NCBI RefSeq assembly: GCF_020532725.1
Contig: NZ_JAJAVC010000006.1
Coordinates: forward strand, 434,001 to 498,000
DNA from: Methylobacillus arboreus
GTDB lineage: Bacteria > Pseudomonadota > Gammaproteobacteria > Burkholderiales > Methylophilaceae
Reading direction: 5' to 3'
Length of the DNA: 64,000 nt
Of this stretch, positions 10,607 through 20,678 are shown in pieces (position 1 is the first letter of the stretch; the number at the start of each line of letters is the position of its first letter). Made by a program: the position numbers and the translations under genes. The notes below the pieces were generated by a model. The model worked only from the letters and a program-made list of their open reading frames with translations. It was not told where the DNA came from and did no database searches.

Positions 10607-10894
10607 TTATTCGATGACTTGGGGGACGAGGTAGAGGCCGTTCTCGACAGCAGGCGCGATGGATTGCAGCAGCTCACGCTGGTTGCTTTCAGTCACTTTA
10701 TCCTCACGCAGGCGCTGGGTGACATCCTGAGAATGCGACATTGGCGCAATGCCAGTGGTGTCCACCGCCTGCATTTCCTCGATCAGGCCGAGAATACCGG
10801 AAAGCTTGACCAGCGTGGCCTCGGCCTCTTCCTCGCTGACGGCGAGTCGTGCCAGGTGCGCGATCCTTTTGACGTCATTTGTATTGAGTGACAT
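10607..10894 (-). CDS. gatC: Asp-tRNA(Asn)/Glu-tRNA(Gln) amidotransferase subunit C
   Basis: A 95-residue GatC subunit, which stabilises the GatA-GatB interface. It carries the family pattern [17 protein letters not shown] at the N-terminus and ends [12 protein letters not shown]. It is the first gene of gatCAB and is divergent from mreB with 122 bp between the start codons. Confidence 0.95.
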   Translation of the reverse strand: MSLNTNDVKRIAHLARLAVSEEEAEATLVKLSGILGLIEEMQAVDTTGIAPMSHSQDVTQRLREDKVTESNQRELLQSIAPAVENGLYLVPQVIE

Positions 10895-10935
10895 TTATCT
10901 AAATCCAAATCTTAAATTTCTATGCGATATCGGGT

Positions 10936-10941
10936 ATTATA
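10936..10941 (-). promoter_or_regulatory. Candidate -10 box of the gatCAB operon
   Basis: On the minus strand this reads TATAAT, 42 bp upstream of the gatC ATG. The -35 region is weak (TGAAGA at 10959-10964 with a 17-bp spacer). It is the best sigma-70 element in the gatC-mreB gap. Confidence 0.5.
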
Positions 10942-10969
10942 ACTTGATTTTACGCACATCTTCAGCCGC

Positions 10970-10988
10970 GTCATAAGGCCCTTATGAC
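10970..10988. promoter_or_regulatory. Perfect palindrome in the gatC-mreB intergenic region (putative operator)
   Basis: GTCATAAGG and CCTTATGAC form a perfect 9-bp inverted repeat around one central C, 28 bp before the mreB ATG. A 1-nt centre cannot form a hairpin loop, so a dimeric DNA-binding protein is more likely than an RNA structure. It lies between the gatC promoter candidate and the mreB start. The regulator is unknown. Confidence 0.5.
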
Positions 10989-11016
10989 CTGCGGCAGCTT
11001 GTCAGGATACAAATAA

Positions 11017-12060
<1,044 letters not shown>

Positions 12061-12080
12061 ATTGCGCTATCATAGGAATC

Positions 12081-12110
12081 AACAGGCCATGTCACGATGG
12101 CCTGTTTTTT
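12081..12110 (+). terminator. Rho-independent terminator after mreB
   Basis: AACAGGCCAT pairs with ATGGCCTGTT across a 6-nt loop, and the T run continues past the stem. It lies 21 bp after the mreB stop and would separate mreB from mreC at least partly. Confidence 0.85.
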
Positions 12111-12182
12111 ATCATCGGGAACCTTGCAGGTTTCCTAATATGCTCAGCACACTAAACCAAACCTAGTCACGACACAGCTCTC

Positions 12183-13121
12183 ATGCCACGCGCCTTGGAA
12201 CACCAACATCACACTGGCTTCTTTGTCCGCGGCCCCAGCCCAACTGCACGGCTGTTCTTCTTTGCTGTACTTTCCCTGGTATTGATCGCGACGGATGCCA
12301 GACTGAACTATCTTGTCGAGGTTCGCCAAGGGTTCATCGCCTTGCTGCATCCCTTGCAAATCATCGCCAACGCCCCGCTCAATATTGCGGAGGACATTGG
12401 TGAGTACCTGCATACGCAAACCACCGTCGTCGAAGAAAACATCCAGTTACGCACCCAGGCCCTGGAACACGCGGCCGAACTGCAACGCTTCAAGGCGCTC
12501 GCCGTCGAGAATGAACGCCTGCGCAGCCTGTTGGGCGCTGCGCAACTATCCAGCCAGCCTGCGCGCCTGGCAGAAATATTACATATGAGCCGGGATCCGT
12601 TCAGCCATAAAGTAGTGGTCAACCTGGGTTCGCGCCAGAACATTACCCCAGGCCAGGCGGTCATTGACGAAGCCGGCGTGGTTGGCCAGGTCACGCGCGT
12701 GTTTCCCTTCAGCAGCGAGGTCACGCTGATTACGGACAAAAACCTCTCCATCCCGGTACAGGTGGAACGCAACGGACTGCGGGCGATTGCGTTCGGACAG
12801 GGACGCAGTGCCACAGTGGAACTGCCATCATTGCCTGCGAATGTCGATATCCGTGTGGGCGATACGCTCATTACCTCGGGGATTGATGGCATTTATCCTG
12901 CAGGGCTCGCAGTGGCCGAAGTCATCCAGGTAGACACGGATGCGGACTCCCCGTTTGCCCACATTATCGGCAAACCCCTGGCTGGGATTGAGCACCACCG
13001 GCAACTCCTGCTGGTCAGCATCCCCCAGGTCGACCGTCCAGCAGACAGCAACACCTTGAAGACACCCGCTCCTGCCAACAACAAAAAAGCAACGCCGCCC
13101 AAGCGCCATGTCAACAACTAG
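12183..13121 (+). CDS. mreC: Rod shape-determining protein MreC
   Basis: A 312-residue bitopic inner-membrane protein of the elongasome that links MreB to the periplasmic synthases. One transmembrane helix (LFFFAVLSLVLIATDA) is followed by a coiled coil (about residues 75-115) and two beta-barrel domains. The C-terminal tail, after about residue 285, is lysine- and proline-rich (NNKKATPPKRH). The start is the ATG at 12183. It overlaps mreD by 14 bp. Confidence 0.93.
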   Translation: MPRALEHQHHTGFFVRGPSPTARLFFFAVLSLVLIATDARLNYLVEVRQGFIALLHPLQIIANAPLNIAEDIGEYLHTQTTVVEENIQLRTQALEHAAELQRFKALAVENERLRSLLGAAQLSSQPARLAEILHMSRDPFSHKVVVNLGSRQNITPGQAVIDEAGVVGQVTRVFPFSSEVTLITDKNLSIPVQVERNGLRAIAFGQGRSATVELPSLPANVDIRVGDTLITSGIDGIYPAGLAVAEVIQVDTDADSPFAHIIGKPLAGIEHHRQLLLVSIPQVDRPADSNTLKTPAPANNKKATPPKRHVNN

Positions 13122-13587
13122 CTTCAAGCCTGTATTTCTGTCATTGCTGCTGGCATTGTTGCTGCAGCTCCTGCCATGGTCGGGCACTCTGCTGATGGTA
13201 CGCCCCGAATTTCTGCTGCTTGCCGTGTTGTACTGGACCTTGCGTGCGCCCCATTTATGCAATATCGGCACCGCCTGGTTTGCCGGATTGATCATGGACC
13301 TGATTTCAGGCGGGCTATTTGGCCAGTTCGCGCTCGCTTATGCCTTGACATCATTTTTTGCCGTCACCTATCAGCGCCGCCTGGCATTGTTCAACATCTG
13401 GCAACAGGCCGGCTACGTATTCCTGTTGTTGCTGTTTACCCAGCTCATCACGCTGGTGCTGAAGCTGTTTGCCGGCGGCGAGCTGCCAGGCTGGGAGTAT
13501 TTCCTGCCCAGCGTCAGCGGCATCCTGCTCTGGCAATTCGTCATTTTCTCGCGTCTTAACATCGACAGTCGCTCCAACAAGGCTTGA
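13108..13587 (+). CDS. mreD: Rod shape-determining protein MreD
   Basis: A 159-residue integral membrane protein with about five hydrophobic helices, including the family pattern RPEFLLLAVLYWTLRAPH in the first third and GLIMDLISGGLFGQFAL. MreD works with MreC in the elongasome. It overlaps both neighbours, so mreC-mreD-mrdA are translationally coupled. Confidence 0.92.
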   Translation: MSTTSFKPVFLSLLLALLLQLLPWSGTLLMVRPEFLLLAVLYWTLRAPHLCNIGTAWFAGLIMDLISGGLFGQFALAYALTSFFAVTYQRRLALFNIWQQAGYVFLLLLFTQLITLVLKLFAGGELPGWEYFLPSVSGILLWQFVIFSRLNIDSRSNKA

Positions 13588-13595
13588 CCCTGCGT

Positions 13596-15533
13596 ATGAG
13601 AGCCCGCCGGTCAGAACTGAAAAACTATAAAAAGGAACAGTACGACTTCCGCATGCGCCTCGCCGCAGGCGCATTACTGGTCCTCATCTGTTTCGGCATC
13701 CTCATCAGCCGCTTCGTCTACCTGCAATTCAGCAGGTACGACCACTACCAGACCATGGCCGAGAACAACCGTATCTCGCTGGTGCCCATTGCACCCAACC
13801 GAGGCCTGATTCTGGATCGGAATGGCGAGGTACTGGCGCAGAACTCCTTCGTCTATACCCTGGAAATCACGCCTGCCAAGGTCGCAAACACGGTAGAAGA
13901 AACCATTGAGGAACTGGCCAAGCTGATTGAAGTAAGCCCTAACGATCAGAAGCGCTTCAAGAAGCTGCGGGCGCAGACCCACAGCTTCGAAAGCGTCCCC
14001 ATCCGCACCCATCTCACCGAGGAAGAGGCCGCGCAAATCGCCGTGAACCGGTTCCGCTTCCCTGGCGTGGAAATCCGCTCGCGCCTGTTCCGTCAGTACC
14101 CGCAAGGCAAGTCGGGCTCACACATCATTGGCTACATAGGCCGCATCAACGACCGTGACCTGGAGAACCTCAAGGAATCGGGCGACCTCTCGAATTACAA
14201 GGGTTCCGACCATATCGGCAAGAGCGGCCTGGAACAATATTACGAATCTCAGCTGCATGGCATCACCGGATTCCAACAAGTGGAAATTGACGCAGGCGGC
14301 CATGCGGTGCGGGTCTTATCCAGCACGCCGCCGGTGCCAGGCAACAACCTGATCCTTTCCGTGGACAGCAAATTGCAGCGTATCGCCGAGGAAGCGTTTG
14401 GCAACTACCGGGGCGCCCTGGTCGCGATTGAACCCAGTTCCGGAGAAATACTGGCCTACGTCAGCCAGCCAGGCTATGACCCCAATCTTTTTGTCGATGG
14501 CATCGACACTGAAAGCTGGAAAGAGCTCAATGAATCGCTAGACAAGCCACTGATCAACCGCCCGTTGCGCGGGATTTATCCGCCCGGTTCGACCTTCAAG
14601 CCATTCGTCGCGCTGGCCGGACTGGAGGCAGGCAAACGCCATCCCCCCTTCAGCATCAGCGATCCCGGCTTTTTCACATTGCCCGGCAATACCCATCGCT
14701 ATCGCGACTGGAAGGCCGGCGGCCACGGCAGCGTCGATATTCGCAAGGCGATTGCCGTTTCTTGCGATACCTTCTTTTACGGCCTTGCCGTGGAACTGGG
14801 TATAGAAAAACTGACGTCATTCGTCAGCCACTTTGGCTTCGGCAAGCCGTCCGGCATCGACATCAAGGGCGAAATGGGAGGCCTGCTGCCAACGCCTGAA
14901 TGGAAACGCCGCCGCTTCAAACAGGCCTGGTTCCCGGGTGAAACCGTCATTGTCGGCATTGGCCAGGGTTATATGCTGGCAACGCCCATGCAATTGGCAC
15001 AAGCCACAGCCATCCTCGCCAACAACGGCAAGGCCATGCGTCCGCATCTGGTTTCTGCCATCCAGGAGAGCAAGGGCGGTCAGGTCCACTCCGTGCCGGC
15101 AGAAGTCATTGACCAGATCGCGCTCAACCCGAAAAATGTCGACCTCGTGAAGCAAGGCATGATGGATGTCACCCTGCCAGGCGGCACAGCGGCACGGCTG
15201 GGGGCTGACAGCGAATATCTCATGGCTTCCAAGACCGGTACCGCCCAGGTAGTCGGCATCAAACAGAATGAAAAATATAACGAGAGCAAGGTGGCCGAAC
15301 GTCATCTCGACCATGCGCTGTTCATCACCTATGCGCCTGCCGAAGACCCGAAGATTGCCATCGCCGTGATTGTGGAAAATGGCCGCCATGGCGGCTCTAC
15401 TGCAGGCCCGATAGCACGGCGCGTCATGGATTACTACCTGCTGGGCAAAGAACCTCCATCAGCCAAACCGGCAGTGGAAGATCCAAGCGTGGGCGCGCCT
15501 GTAACACCGGAGGAGCATAACCATGTTGAATAA
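13596..15533 (+). CDS. mrdA: Penicillin-binding protein 2 (elongasome transpeptidase)
   Basis: A class B penicillin-binding protein of about 645 residues that cross-links peptidoglycan during elongation. One N-terminal transmembrane helix (LAAGALLVLICFGILISRFVYL) precedes the dimerisation domain. The transpeptidase motifs are PPGSTFKPF (active-site Ser near residue 332), SCD in IAVSCDTFFYG and SKTGTAQVV. I chose the ATG at 13596; a TTG at 13584, overlapping the mreD stop and preceded closely by AAGG, is an equal alternative. It overlaps rodA by 11 bp. Confidence 0.95.
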   Translation: MRARRSELKNYKKEQYDFRMRLAAGALLVLICFGILISRFVYLQFSRYDHYQTMAENNRISLVPIAPNRGLILDRNGEVLAQNSFVYTLEITPAKVANTVEETIEELAKLIEVSPNDQKRFKKLRAQTHSFESVPIRTHLTEEEAAQIAVNRFRFPGVEIRSRLFRQYPQGKSGSHIIGYIGRINDRDLENLKESGDLSNYKGSDHIGKSGLEQYYESQLHGITGFQQVEIDAGGHAVRVLSSTPPVPGNNLILSVDSKLQRIAEEAFGNYRGALVAIEPSSGEILAYVSQPGYDPNLFVDGIDTESWKELNESLDKPLINRPLRGIYPPGSTFKPFVALAGLEAGKRHPPFSISDPGFFTLPGNTHRYRDWKAGGHGSVDIRKAIAVSCDTFFYGLAVELGIEKLTSFVSHFGFGKPSGIDIKGEMGGLLPTPEWKRRRFKQAWFPGETVIVGIGQGYMLATPMQLAQATAILANNGKAMRPHLVSAIQESKGGQVHSVPAEVIDQIALNPKNVDLVKQGMMDVTLPGGTAARLGADSEYLMASKTGTAQVVGIKQNEKYNESKVAERHLDHALFITYAPAEDPKIAIAVIVENGRHGGSTAGPIARRVMDYYLLGKEPPSAKPAVEDPSVGAPVTPEEHNHVE

Positions 15534-16617
15534 ACTGCTCAAGCGCCTGGTCAGGCATATCGATGGCTTTCTCATGAGTTGCCTGATCGTCACCATGATC
15601 CTTGCCCTGTGCGTGCTTTACAGCGCTTCCGGCCAGAGCATGAGCAAGATCAGCACCCAATTGATCAATATCAGTGTCGCCGTCAGCCTGATGTGGATTG
15701 CAGCCAATGTCTCGCCCCAGATTCTGGAGCGCATTGCGCTACCCGCCTACGTGCTGGGCGTGCTGCTTTTGATCAGCGTGGCCCTGTTCGGCGAAATCAG
15801 CCACGGCGCGAGGCGCTGGCTGCACATCGGCGTTGCCAAAATCCAGCCTTCAGAACTGATGAAGATCGCGGTTCCCATGCTGCTGGCCTGGTATTTCTCC
15901 CGGCGCGAATCAGTAGCCACTTTCAAAGACCATGCCATCGGGGCCGTGCTGCTTGCTGTGCCAGTCGGGCTCATCATGAAGCAGCCCGACCTTGGCACTT
16001 CACTCATGATCGCCTCCTCCGGTTTTTATGTGCTGTTCCTTGCCGGGCTGAGCTGGCGCATCCTGATCGGCACCGCAGTGAGCATTGGCGTCATGGCGCC
16101 CATCCTCTGGACCATGCTGCATGACTACCAGCGCCGGCGCATTGAAATCCTCTTCGACCCCTATCAGGACCCATTGGGCGCTGGCTACCACACCATACAG
16201 GCCAGCATTGCGCTGGGTTCGGGCGGCCTTGCCGGCAAGGGCTGGCTCAATGGCACCCAGTCCCAGCTCGACTTCCTGCCTGAGCGCACCACCGACTTCA
16301 TCTTTGCCGTATTTGGTGAGGAATTCGGCCTGCTGGGCAATGTCTTGCTGATACTCCTGTTCACCACCATCATCGGTCGCGGCCTGGTCATTGCAGCGCA
16401 GGCCCAAGGTACTTTCAGCCGCCTGCTCGCCGGCAGCATCACGCTGACCTTCTTCACCTATGTGTTTGTTAACATAGGCATGGTCAGCGGCATTTTGCCC
16501 GTGGTAGGTGTGCCGTTACCGCTTATCAGCTATGGTGGCACCTCGCTGGTCACCTTGCTGACCGGTTTCGGCATACTCATGAGTATCCATACGCACAAAA
16601 AACTTGTTACCTCATAA
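15523..16617 (+). CDS. rodA: Rod shape-determining protein RodA (SEDS glycosyltransferase)
   Basis: A 364-residue SEDS-family membrane enzyme with about ten helices that polymerises lipid II together with PBP2. Signature stretches are FGEISHGARRWLHIG, KIQPSELMKI and, near the C-terminus, PVVGVPLPLISYGGTS. A strong GGAGGAGC ribosome-binding site lies inside the end of mrdA, keeping RodA and PBP2 production linked. Confidence 0.95.
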   Translation: MLNKLLKRLVRHIDGFLMSCLIVTMILALCVLYSASGQSMSKISTQLINISVAVSLMWIAANVSPQILERIALPAYVLGVLLLISVALFGEISHGARRWLHIGVAKIQPSELMKIAVPMLLAWYFSRRESVATFKDHAIGAVLLAVPVGLIMKQPDLGTSLMIASSGFYVLFLAGLSWRILIGTAVSIGVMAPILWTMLHDYQRRRIEILFDPYQDPLGAGYHTIQASIALGSGGLAGKGWLNGTQSQLDFLPERTTDFIFAVFGEEFGLLGNVLLILLFTTIIGRGLVIAAQAQGTFSRLLAGSITLTFFTYVFVNIGMVSGILPVVGVPLPLISYGGTSLVTLLTGFGILMSIHTHKKLVTS

Positions 16618-16663
16618 TGGAAAAGGAGCGAGGCAGACTGCGCTACGCAATCTGTATGAACCA

Positions 16664-17605
16664 ATGAAACTGATACGCAACCTGATTCCGGGCATGATTG
16701 CCCTCGCCCTGGTCGCCTGCGGCGGCGGCACCAGCGTCAAACCTGAAGCAGGAAAACCCGCCCCGACCACGCAGAAGCCAGCCCCGAAAAAAGGCGGCTA
16801 TTACCTGGACGACGGCCCTGGCGACAATCCGCCTGCCGATATAGACAATATCCCGGATGCCGTGCCACGCGCGGAAACACCGCTGCCGCGCGCTACGCGT
16901 CCATATAGTGCGCTGGGCCGCCGTTATACCCCTCTGAGCGAGCACACGCCCTACAAGCAGCGTGGCGTTGCCTCATGGTACGGCAAACGCTACCACGGCC
17001 AGAAAACCTCCAGCGGCGAGGTTTACGACATGTACGCCATGACCGGCGCGCATACCATTCTCCCGTTGCCCAGTTATGTGCGCGTCACCAATCCGGAAAA
17101 CGGCCGCTCGGTCATTGTGCGTATCAATGACCGTGGCCCGTTTCATGACAACCGCCTGATCGACCTTTCCTACGCCGCAGCCTACAAGCTGCGCCTGATA
17201 GAAAAAGGCAGCGGTATTGTCGATGTGGAAGCGCTGGATGAACATGGCAGGCCCATCACCACAGCCGCTGCTCCACAAACGGCACCAGCTCCAGCGCCGG
17301 CACCTGCGCCCACAGAGATAGCGCCAGGCAACCTGCCCAATGTCATGAACGAGCCGGTGACCAATCCGCCAATAACGGGGGCTTATGTGCAGGTGGGCGC
17401 CTTCTCGGTCAAGGCCAATGGGGACCGCCTGGTGGATACGTTGCAGCAAAACAAGCTGGCGGACAATGTACAGGTAGAGAATTGGTATAATGCCGGAACT
17501 TATCGCGTACGCCTGGGGCCTTATAGCAGCCGCCAACAGGCTGAAGCTGCTGCAGAAAAAATCAAGCAAACGCTCAATACGAATGCCATCGTGGTGTACC
17601 AGTAA
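16664..17605 (+). CDS. rlpA: RlpA-family septal ring lytic transglycosylase lipoprotein
   Basis: A 313-residue outer-membrane lipoprotein. The signal peptide ends in the lipobox LVAC (Cys at about residue 19). It is followed by a proline-rich linker, the double-psi beta-barrel RlpA domain (GVASWYGKRYHGQKTSSGE to NDRGPFHDNRLIDLSYAAA), an Ala/Pro-rich linker, and a C-terminal SPOR domain (GAYVQVGAFSVKANGDRL) that binds denuded glycan strands. RlpA cleaves glycan lacking stem peptides. The ATG at 16664 was preferred because it starts the lipoprotein signal; the longer frame begins with TTG inside rodA. No strong ribosome-binding site is seen. Confidence 0.92.
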   Translation: MKLIRNLIPGMIALALVACGGGTSVKPEAGKPAPTTQKPAPKKGGYYLDDGPGDNPPADIDNIPDAVPRAETPLPRATRPYSALGRRYTPLSEHTPYKQRGVASWYGKRYHGQKTSSGEVYDMYAMTGAHTILPLPSYVRVTNPENGRSVIVRINDRGPFHDNRLIDLSYAAAYKLRLIEKGSGIVDVEALDEHGRPITTAAAPQTAPAPAPAPAPTEIAPGNLPNVMNEPVTNPPITGAYVQVGAFSVKANGDRLVDTLQQNKLADNVQVENWYNAGTYRVRLGPYSSRQQAEAAAEKIKQTLNTNAIVVYQ

Positions 17606-17660
17606 GATTGTTGGCTACCCCCGAAATTGAAACCCTGAATATTTGAGTTAAAGAGATTCT

Positions 17661-18821
17661 ATGTCATACCTCTCCACCTACGCCAAGCCTGCTGCCTTGC
17701 TCGTTGCAGCGGCAGCATTCCTGAGCAATGTCCTGACCGCACAGGCAGCGGATATTCCCCAGCCGCCTGCACTTGCCGTCAAGTCCTACCAGCTGTACGA
17801 CTACAACAGTGAACGCGTCATTGCCGAGCAAGATGGCGGCTCCCGCGTGGAGCCTGCCTCGCTCACCAAGATCATGACTGCCTACCTGTCATTCAAGGCA
17901 CTCAAGAACGGCCACCTCACGCTGACCCAAACCCTGCCGGTCAGCGTAAAGGCCTGGAAAGTGGAAGGCTCCAAGATGTTCATCGAGCCCAACAAGCCTG
18001 TGACGGTCGATGAATTGCTGCACGGCATGATCATCCAGTCAGGCAACGATGCCTCCATCACCCTGGCGGAAGGCATTGCCGGCTCTGAAGAGGGCTTCGC
18101 CGAACTCATGAACAAGGAAGCCACACGGCTAGGCATGCGTGACACCCACTATGTCAATGCCACCGGCCTTCCCGACCCGCAGCATTACACCACCGCACAT
18201 GACTTGGCCGTGCTCGCGGGTGCCTTGATCCGCGACTTTCCGGACCAATACAAGCGCCTGTACTCCATGAAGGAATACACCTATAACAAGATCAGCCAGC
18301 CCAACCGCAACCGCCTGCTGTGGCTGGACCCTTATGTGGATGGCATGAAGACCGGCCACACCAAGAGCGCAGGCTACTGCCTGGTCACCTCCGCCAAGCG
18401 CGGAGATACCCGCCTGATCTCGGTAGTACTGGGCGCGCCGTCAGATTCAGCACGCGCCACCGAAAGCCAGAAACTGCTCAATTACGGCTTCCAGTTCTAT
18501 GAATCCAAGCTGGTCTACAAGCGCGGCAGCGCAGTCAGCACGCTCAAGGTCTGGAAGGGTGCCGAGAACACAGTGGTTGCCACTGTCGCCAAGGATGTTT
18601 CGCTGACGCTGCCCAAGGGCGAATATGCCCGCGTCAAAGCCAAGGTAGTGAGCCAGCAGCCCTTGGTTGCCCCAGTCAGTGCTGGCCAGCAGGTTGGCAC
18701 CATCCAGTTCATCCTGGATGAAAAAGTCATCGCCGAACACAAACTGGTTGCCTCCAAGGGTGTGGAAGTCGCTGGCATCTTTGGCCGCATACTGGATAGC
18801 ATCAAGCTCTGGTTTGAATAA
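17661..18821 (+). CDS. D-alanyl-D-alanine carboxypeptidase (PBP5/6 type)
   Basis: A 386-residue low-molecular-mass penicillin-binding protein that trims the terminal D-Ala from peptidoglycan stems. A signal peptide (about residues 1-30, ending LTAQAA) precedes the catalytic domain with SLTK (Ser near residue 67), SGN in IIQSGNDASI and KTG in GMKTGHTKSAG. A C-terminal PBP5-type beta domain follows, and the protein ends with an amphipathic membrane anchor (IFGRILDSIKLWFE). It follows rlpA in the cell-wall gene run, and the D-amino-acid aminotransferase gene comes next. Confidence 0.94.
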   Translation: MSYLSTYAKPAALLVAAAAFLSNVLTAQAADIPQPPALAVKSYQLYDYNSERVIAEQDGGSRVEPASLTKIMTAYLSFKALKNGHLTLTQTLPVSVKAWKVEGSKMFIEPNKPVTVDELLHGMIIQSGNDASITLAEGIAGSEEGFAELMNKEATRLGMRDTHYVNATGLPDPQHYTTAHDLAVLAGALIRDFPDQYKRLYSMKEYTYNKISQPNRNRLLWLDPYVDGMKTGHTKSAGYCLVTSAKRGDTRLISVVLGAPSDSARATESQKLLNYGFQFYESKLVYKRGSAVSTLKVWKGAENTVVATVAKDVSLTLPKGEYARVKAKVVSQQPLVAPVSAGQQVGTIQFILDEKVIAEHKLVASKGVEVAGIFGRILDSIKLWFE

Positions 18822-18847
18822 GCCTGATTTGAATCATTCCAAACCGC

Positions 18848-19729
18848 ATGAGTGAAACCGTCTATCTCAACGGCTCATTCCTGCCACTGGAACAAGCCAC
18901 GATCCCGGTACTGGATCGTGGCTTTATCTTTGGCGATGGCGTCTATGAAGTCGTCCCGGTCTATTCCGGCCAGCCGTTCCGCCTTGACGAGCACCTGGCC
19001 CGACTCGCAAATAGCCTGGAGGCAATACGCATTCGCAACCCGCTCAGCCTGGCCGAATGGCAGGGAGTGATCAACAGGCTGGTGCACACCAATGACCACT
19101 TCTCCGACCAATCGGTGTACATTCAAATCACCCGCGGGGTAGCGCCGCGCAACCAGGCATTCCCTCCATCCAGCGTCGCTCCCACGGTGTTTATCATGAG
19201 CATGCCGCTGGATACTCCGACGCAAGCATTGGTGCAATCCGGCGTCAGTGCCATCACGGCACTTGATATTCGCTGGCAACGCTGCAATATAAAAGCCATA
19301 TCCCTGCTCGCTAATGTGTTATTGCGACAGGAAGCCGTGGATCATGGCGTGGCAGAAACGCTGATGCTGCGTGACGGCTACCTTACCGAAGGCAGCAGCA
19401 GCAATATTTTGATAGTCGAACAAGGAAAACTACTGGCGCCGCCCAAGAACGAGCACATGCTGCCGGGGATTACTTACGATGTAGTGCTGGAACTGGCTGA
19501 AGCCAATGGCATTGCCTATTCGGTCGAACCGATCAGCGAATCGCGGCTCAGGGCGGCAGATGAGGTCTGGCTCACCTCCTCCACCAAGGAGGTGCTAGCC
19601 ATTGTCTCGCTGGATAATGCCGTGGTCGGCACGGGCAAACCGGGCCCGCTGCTCAAGCGCATGTATGCGCTATACCAGGAATTCAAGAAACAAGTGATGC
19701 GGAGACAGGTACCCCACCATGGCCAATGA
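18848..19729 (+). CDS. D-amino-acid aminotransferase, class IV PLP enzyme
   Basis: A 293-residue fold-type IV aminotransferase. The N-terminus (VYLNGSFLPLEQATIPVLDRGFIFGDG is the region, residues 5-31) is typical of D-alanine aminotransferases. The PLP lysine is in CNIKAISLLANVL, and LTEGSSSNILIV and EVWLTSSTKEVL form the cofactor phosphate site. It probably interconverts D-Ala, D-Glu and their keto acids, which fits a place after cell-wall genes. It overlaps the DUF493 gene by 11 bp. Confidence 0.87.
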   Translation: MSETVYLNGSFLPLEQATIPVLDRGFIFGDGVYEVVPVYSGQPFRLDEHLARLANSLEAIRIRNPLSLAEWQGVINRLVHTNDHFSDQSVYIQITRGVAPRNQAFPPSSVAPTVFIMSMPLDTPTQALVQSGVSAITALDIRWQRCNIKAISLLANVLLRQEAVDHGVAETLMLRDGYLTEGSSSNILIVEQGKLLAPPKNEHMLPGITYDVVLELAEANGIAYSVEPISESRLRAADEVWLTSSTKEVLAIVSLDNAVVGTGKPGPLLKRMYALYQEFKKQVMRRQVPHHGQ

Positions 19730-19997
19730 ACCTAACGAACAAGAGTCTTTAATCGAATTTCCCTGCGACTTCCCGATCAAGGTCATGGGCGAGTCACACG
19801 AAGAATTTGCCAACCTGATCATGGCCGTGATCCAGCAGCACCTGCCCGATTTCGATGCCAGCCGCATTGAAATGCGCGCAAGCACAGGCGGCAGATATGT
19901 GAGCCTGACATGCACCGTACTGGTACACTCCAAGCCGCAGCTGGATGATATTTACCGCGCGCTGACTTCGCACCCAAAGGTCAAGTACGTACTTTGA
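19719..19997 (+). CDS. DUF493 (YbeD-like) protein
   Basis: A 92-residue ACT-like small protein (family pattern LIEFPCDFPIKVMG, then YVSLTCTVLVHSKPQLDDIYRAL). The same family sits beside lipB in E. coli (ybeD) and many proteobacteria; its role is not established. The stop is immediately followed by the lipB region, so it belongs to the dat-DUF493-lipB-lipA transcription unit. Confidence 0.9.
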   Translation: MANEPNEQESLIEFPCDFPIKVMGESHEEFANLIMAVIQQHLPDFDASRIEMRASTGGRYVSLTCTVLVHSKPQLDDIYRALTSHPKVKYVL

Positions 19998-20021
19998 TTG
20001 CGGCGTTCACTCCATCCAGAC

Positions 20022-20678
20022 ATGCATCCTGAACGCACAAACCAGCGCCTGGTTATCCGCACCCTAGGCCGTACCGACTATCTGCCTACCTGGCAGGCCA
20101 TGCGGGTCTATACCCAGTCGCGGACAGAACATAGCGCCGATGAACTTTGGCTCACCGAGCATGCCCCTGTCTATACCCTGGGGCTGAACCGCAAGGAGGT
20201 ACGCCCGCCTAGCCGATCCGACATTCCGCTGATTGAAGTCGACCGAGGCGGCAAGATTACCTACCACGGCCCCGGCCAAGCGGTGATCTATGTACTGATT
20301 GACCTAAAGCGCCGGGGCATCAGTGTGCGCTCACTCGTCAGCGCAATGGAAAATGCCATCATTGCCCTTCTAGCCGACTCCGGCATTCATGCCGAGGCGC
20401 GTACCGACGCCCCAGGCGTCTATGTTCATAGTGCCAAGATTGCCTCGCTCGGCCTGCGCCTGAAGAACCAGCGCAGCTATCATGGCCTGGCACTGAATAT
20501 CGACATGGACCTTGCCCCTTTCCTCGCCATCGACCCTTGCGGCTACCGAGGCCTGCAAGTCACCCAGGTTCGCGACCTAGTAATCGGCCTGACACCTGAG
20601 ACGGCGGCACAAAAGCTGCTTGATAAATTGACATCACAGTTAGGCTATACTGACTGCCTGACCGAGAATACTTTATGA
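20022..20678 (+). CDS. lipB: Octanoyl-[acyl-carrier-protein]:protein octanoyltransferase
   Basis: A 218-residue LipB, which transfers octanoyl groups from ACP to lipoyl domains of dehydrogenase complexes. Signature segments are the [12 protein letters not shown] loop and the C-terminal half with the catalytic cysteine and lysine ([31 protein letters not shown]). The ATG at 20022 was chosen; a TTG at 19998, next to the DUF493 stop, would add eight residues. It overlaps lipA by 4 bp. Confidence 0.94.
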   Translation: MHPERTNQRLVIRTLGRTDYLPTWQAMRVYTQSRTEHSADELWLTEHAPVYTLGLNRKEVRPPSRSDIPLIEVDRGGKITYHGPGQAVIYVLIDLKRRGISVRSLVSAMENAIIALLADSGIHAEARTDAPGVYVHSAKIASLGLRLKNQRSYHGLALNIDMDLAPFLAIDPCGYRGLQVTQVRDLVIGLTPETAAQKLLDKLTSQLGYTDCLTENTL

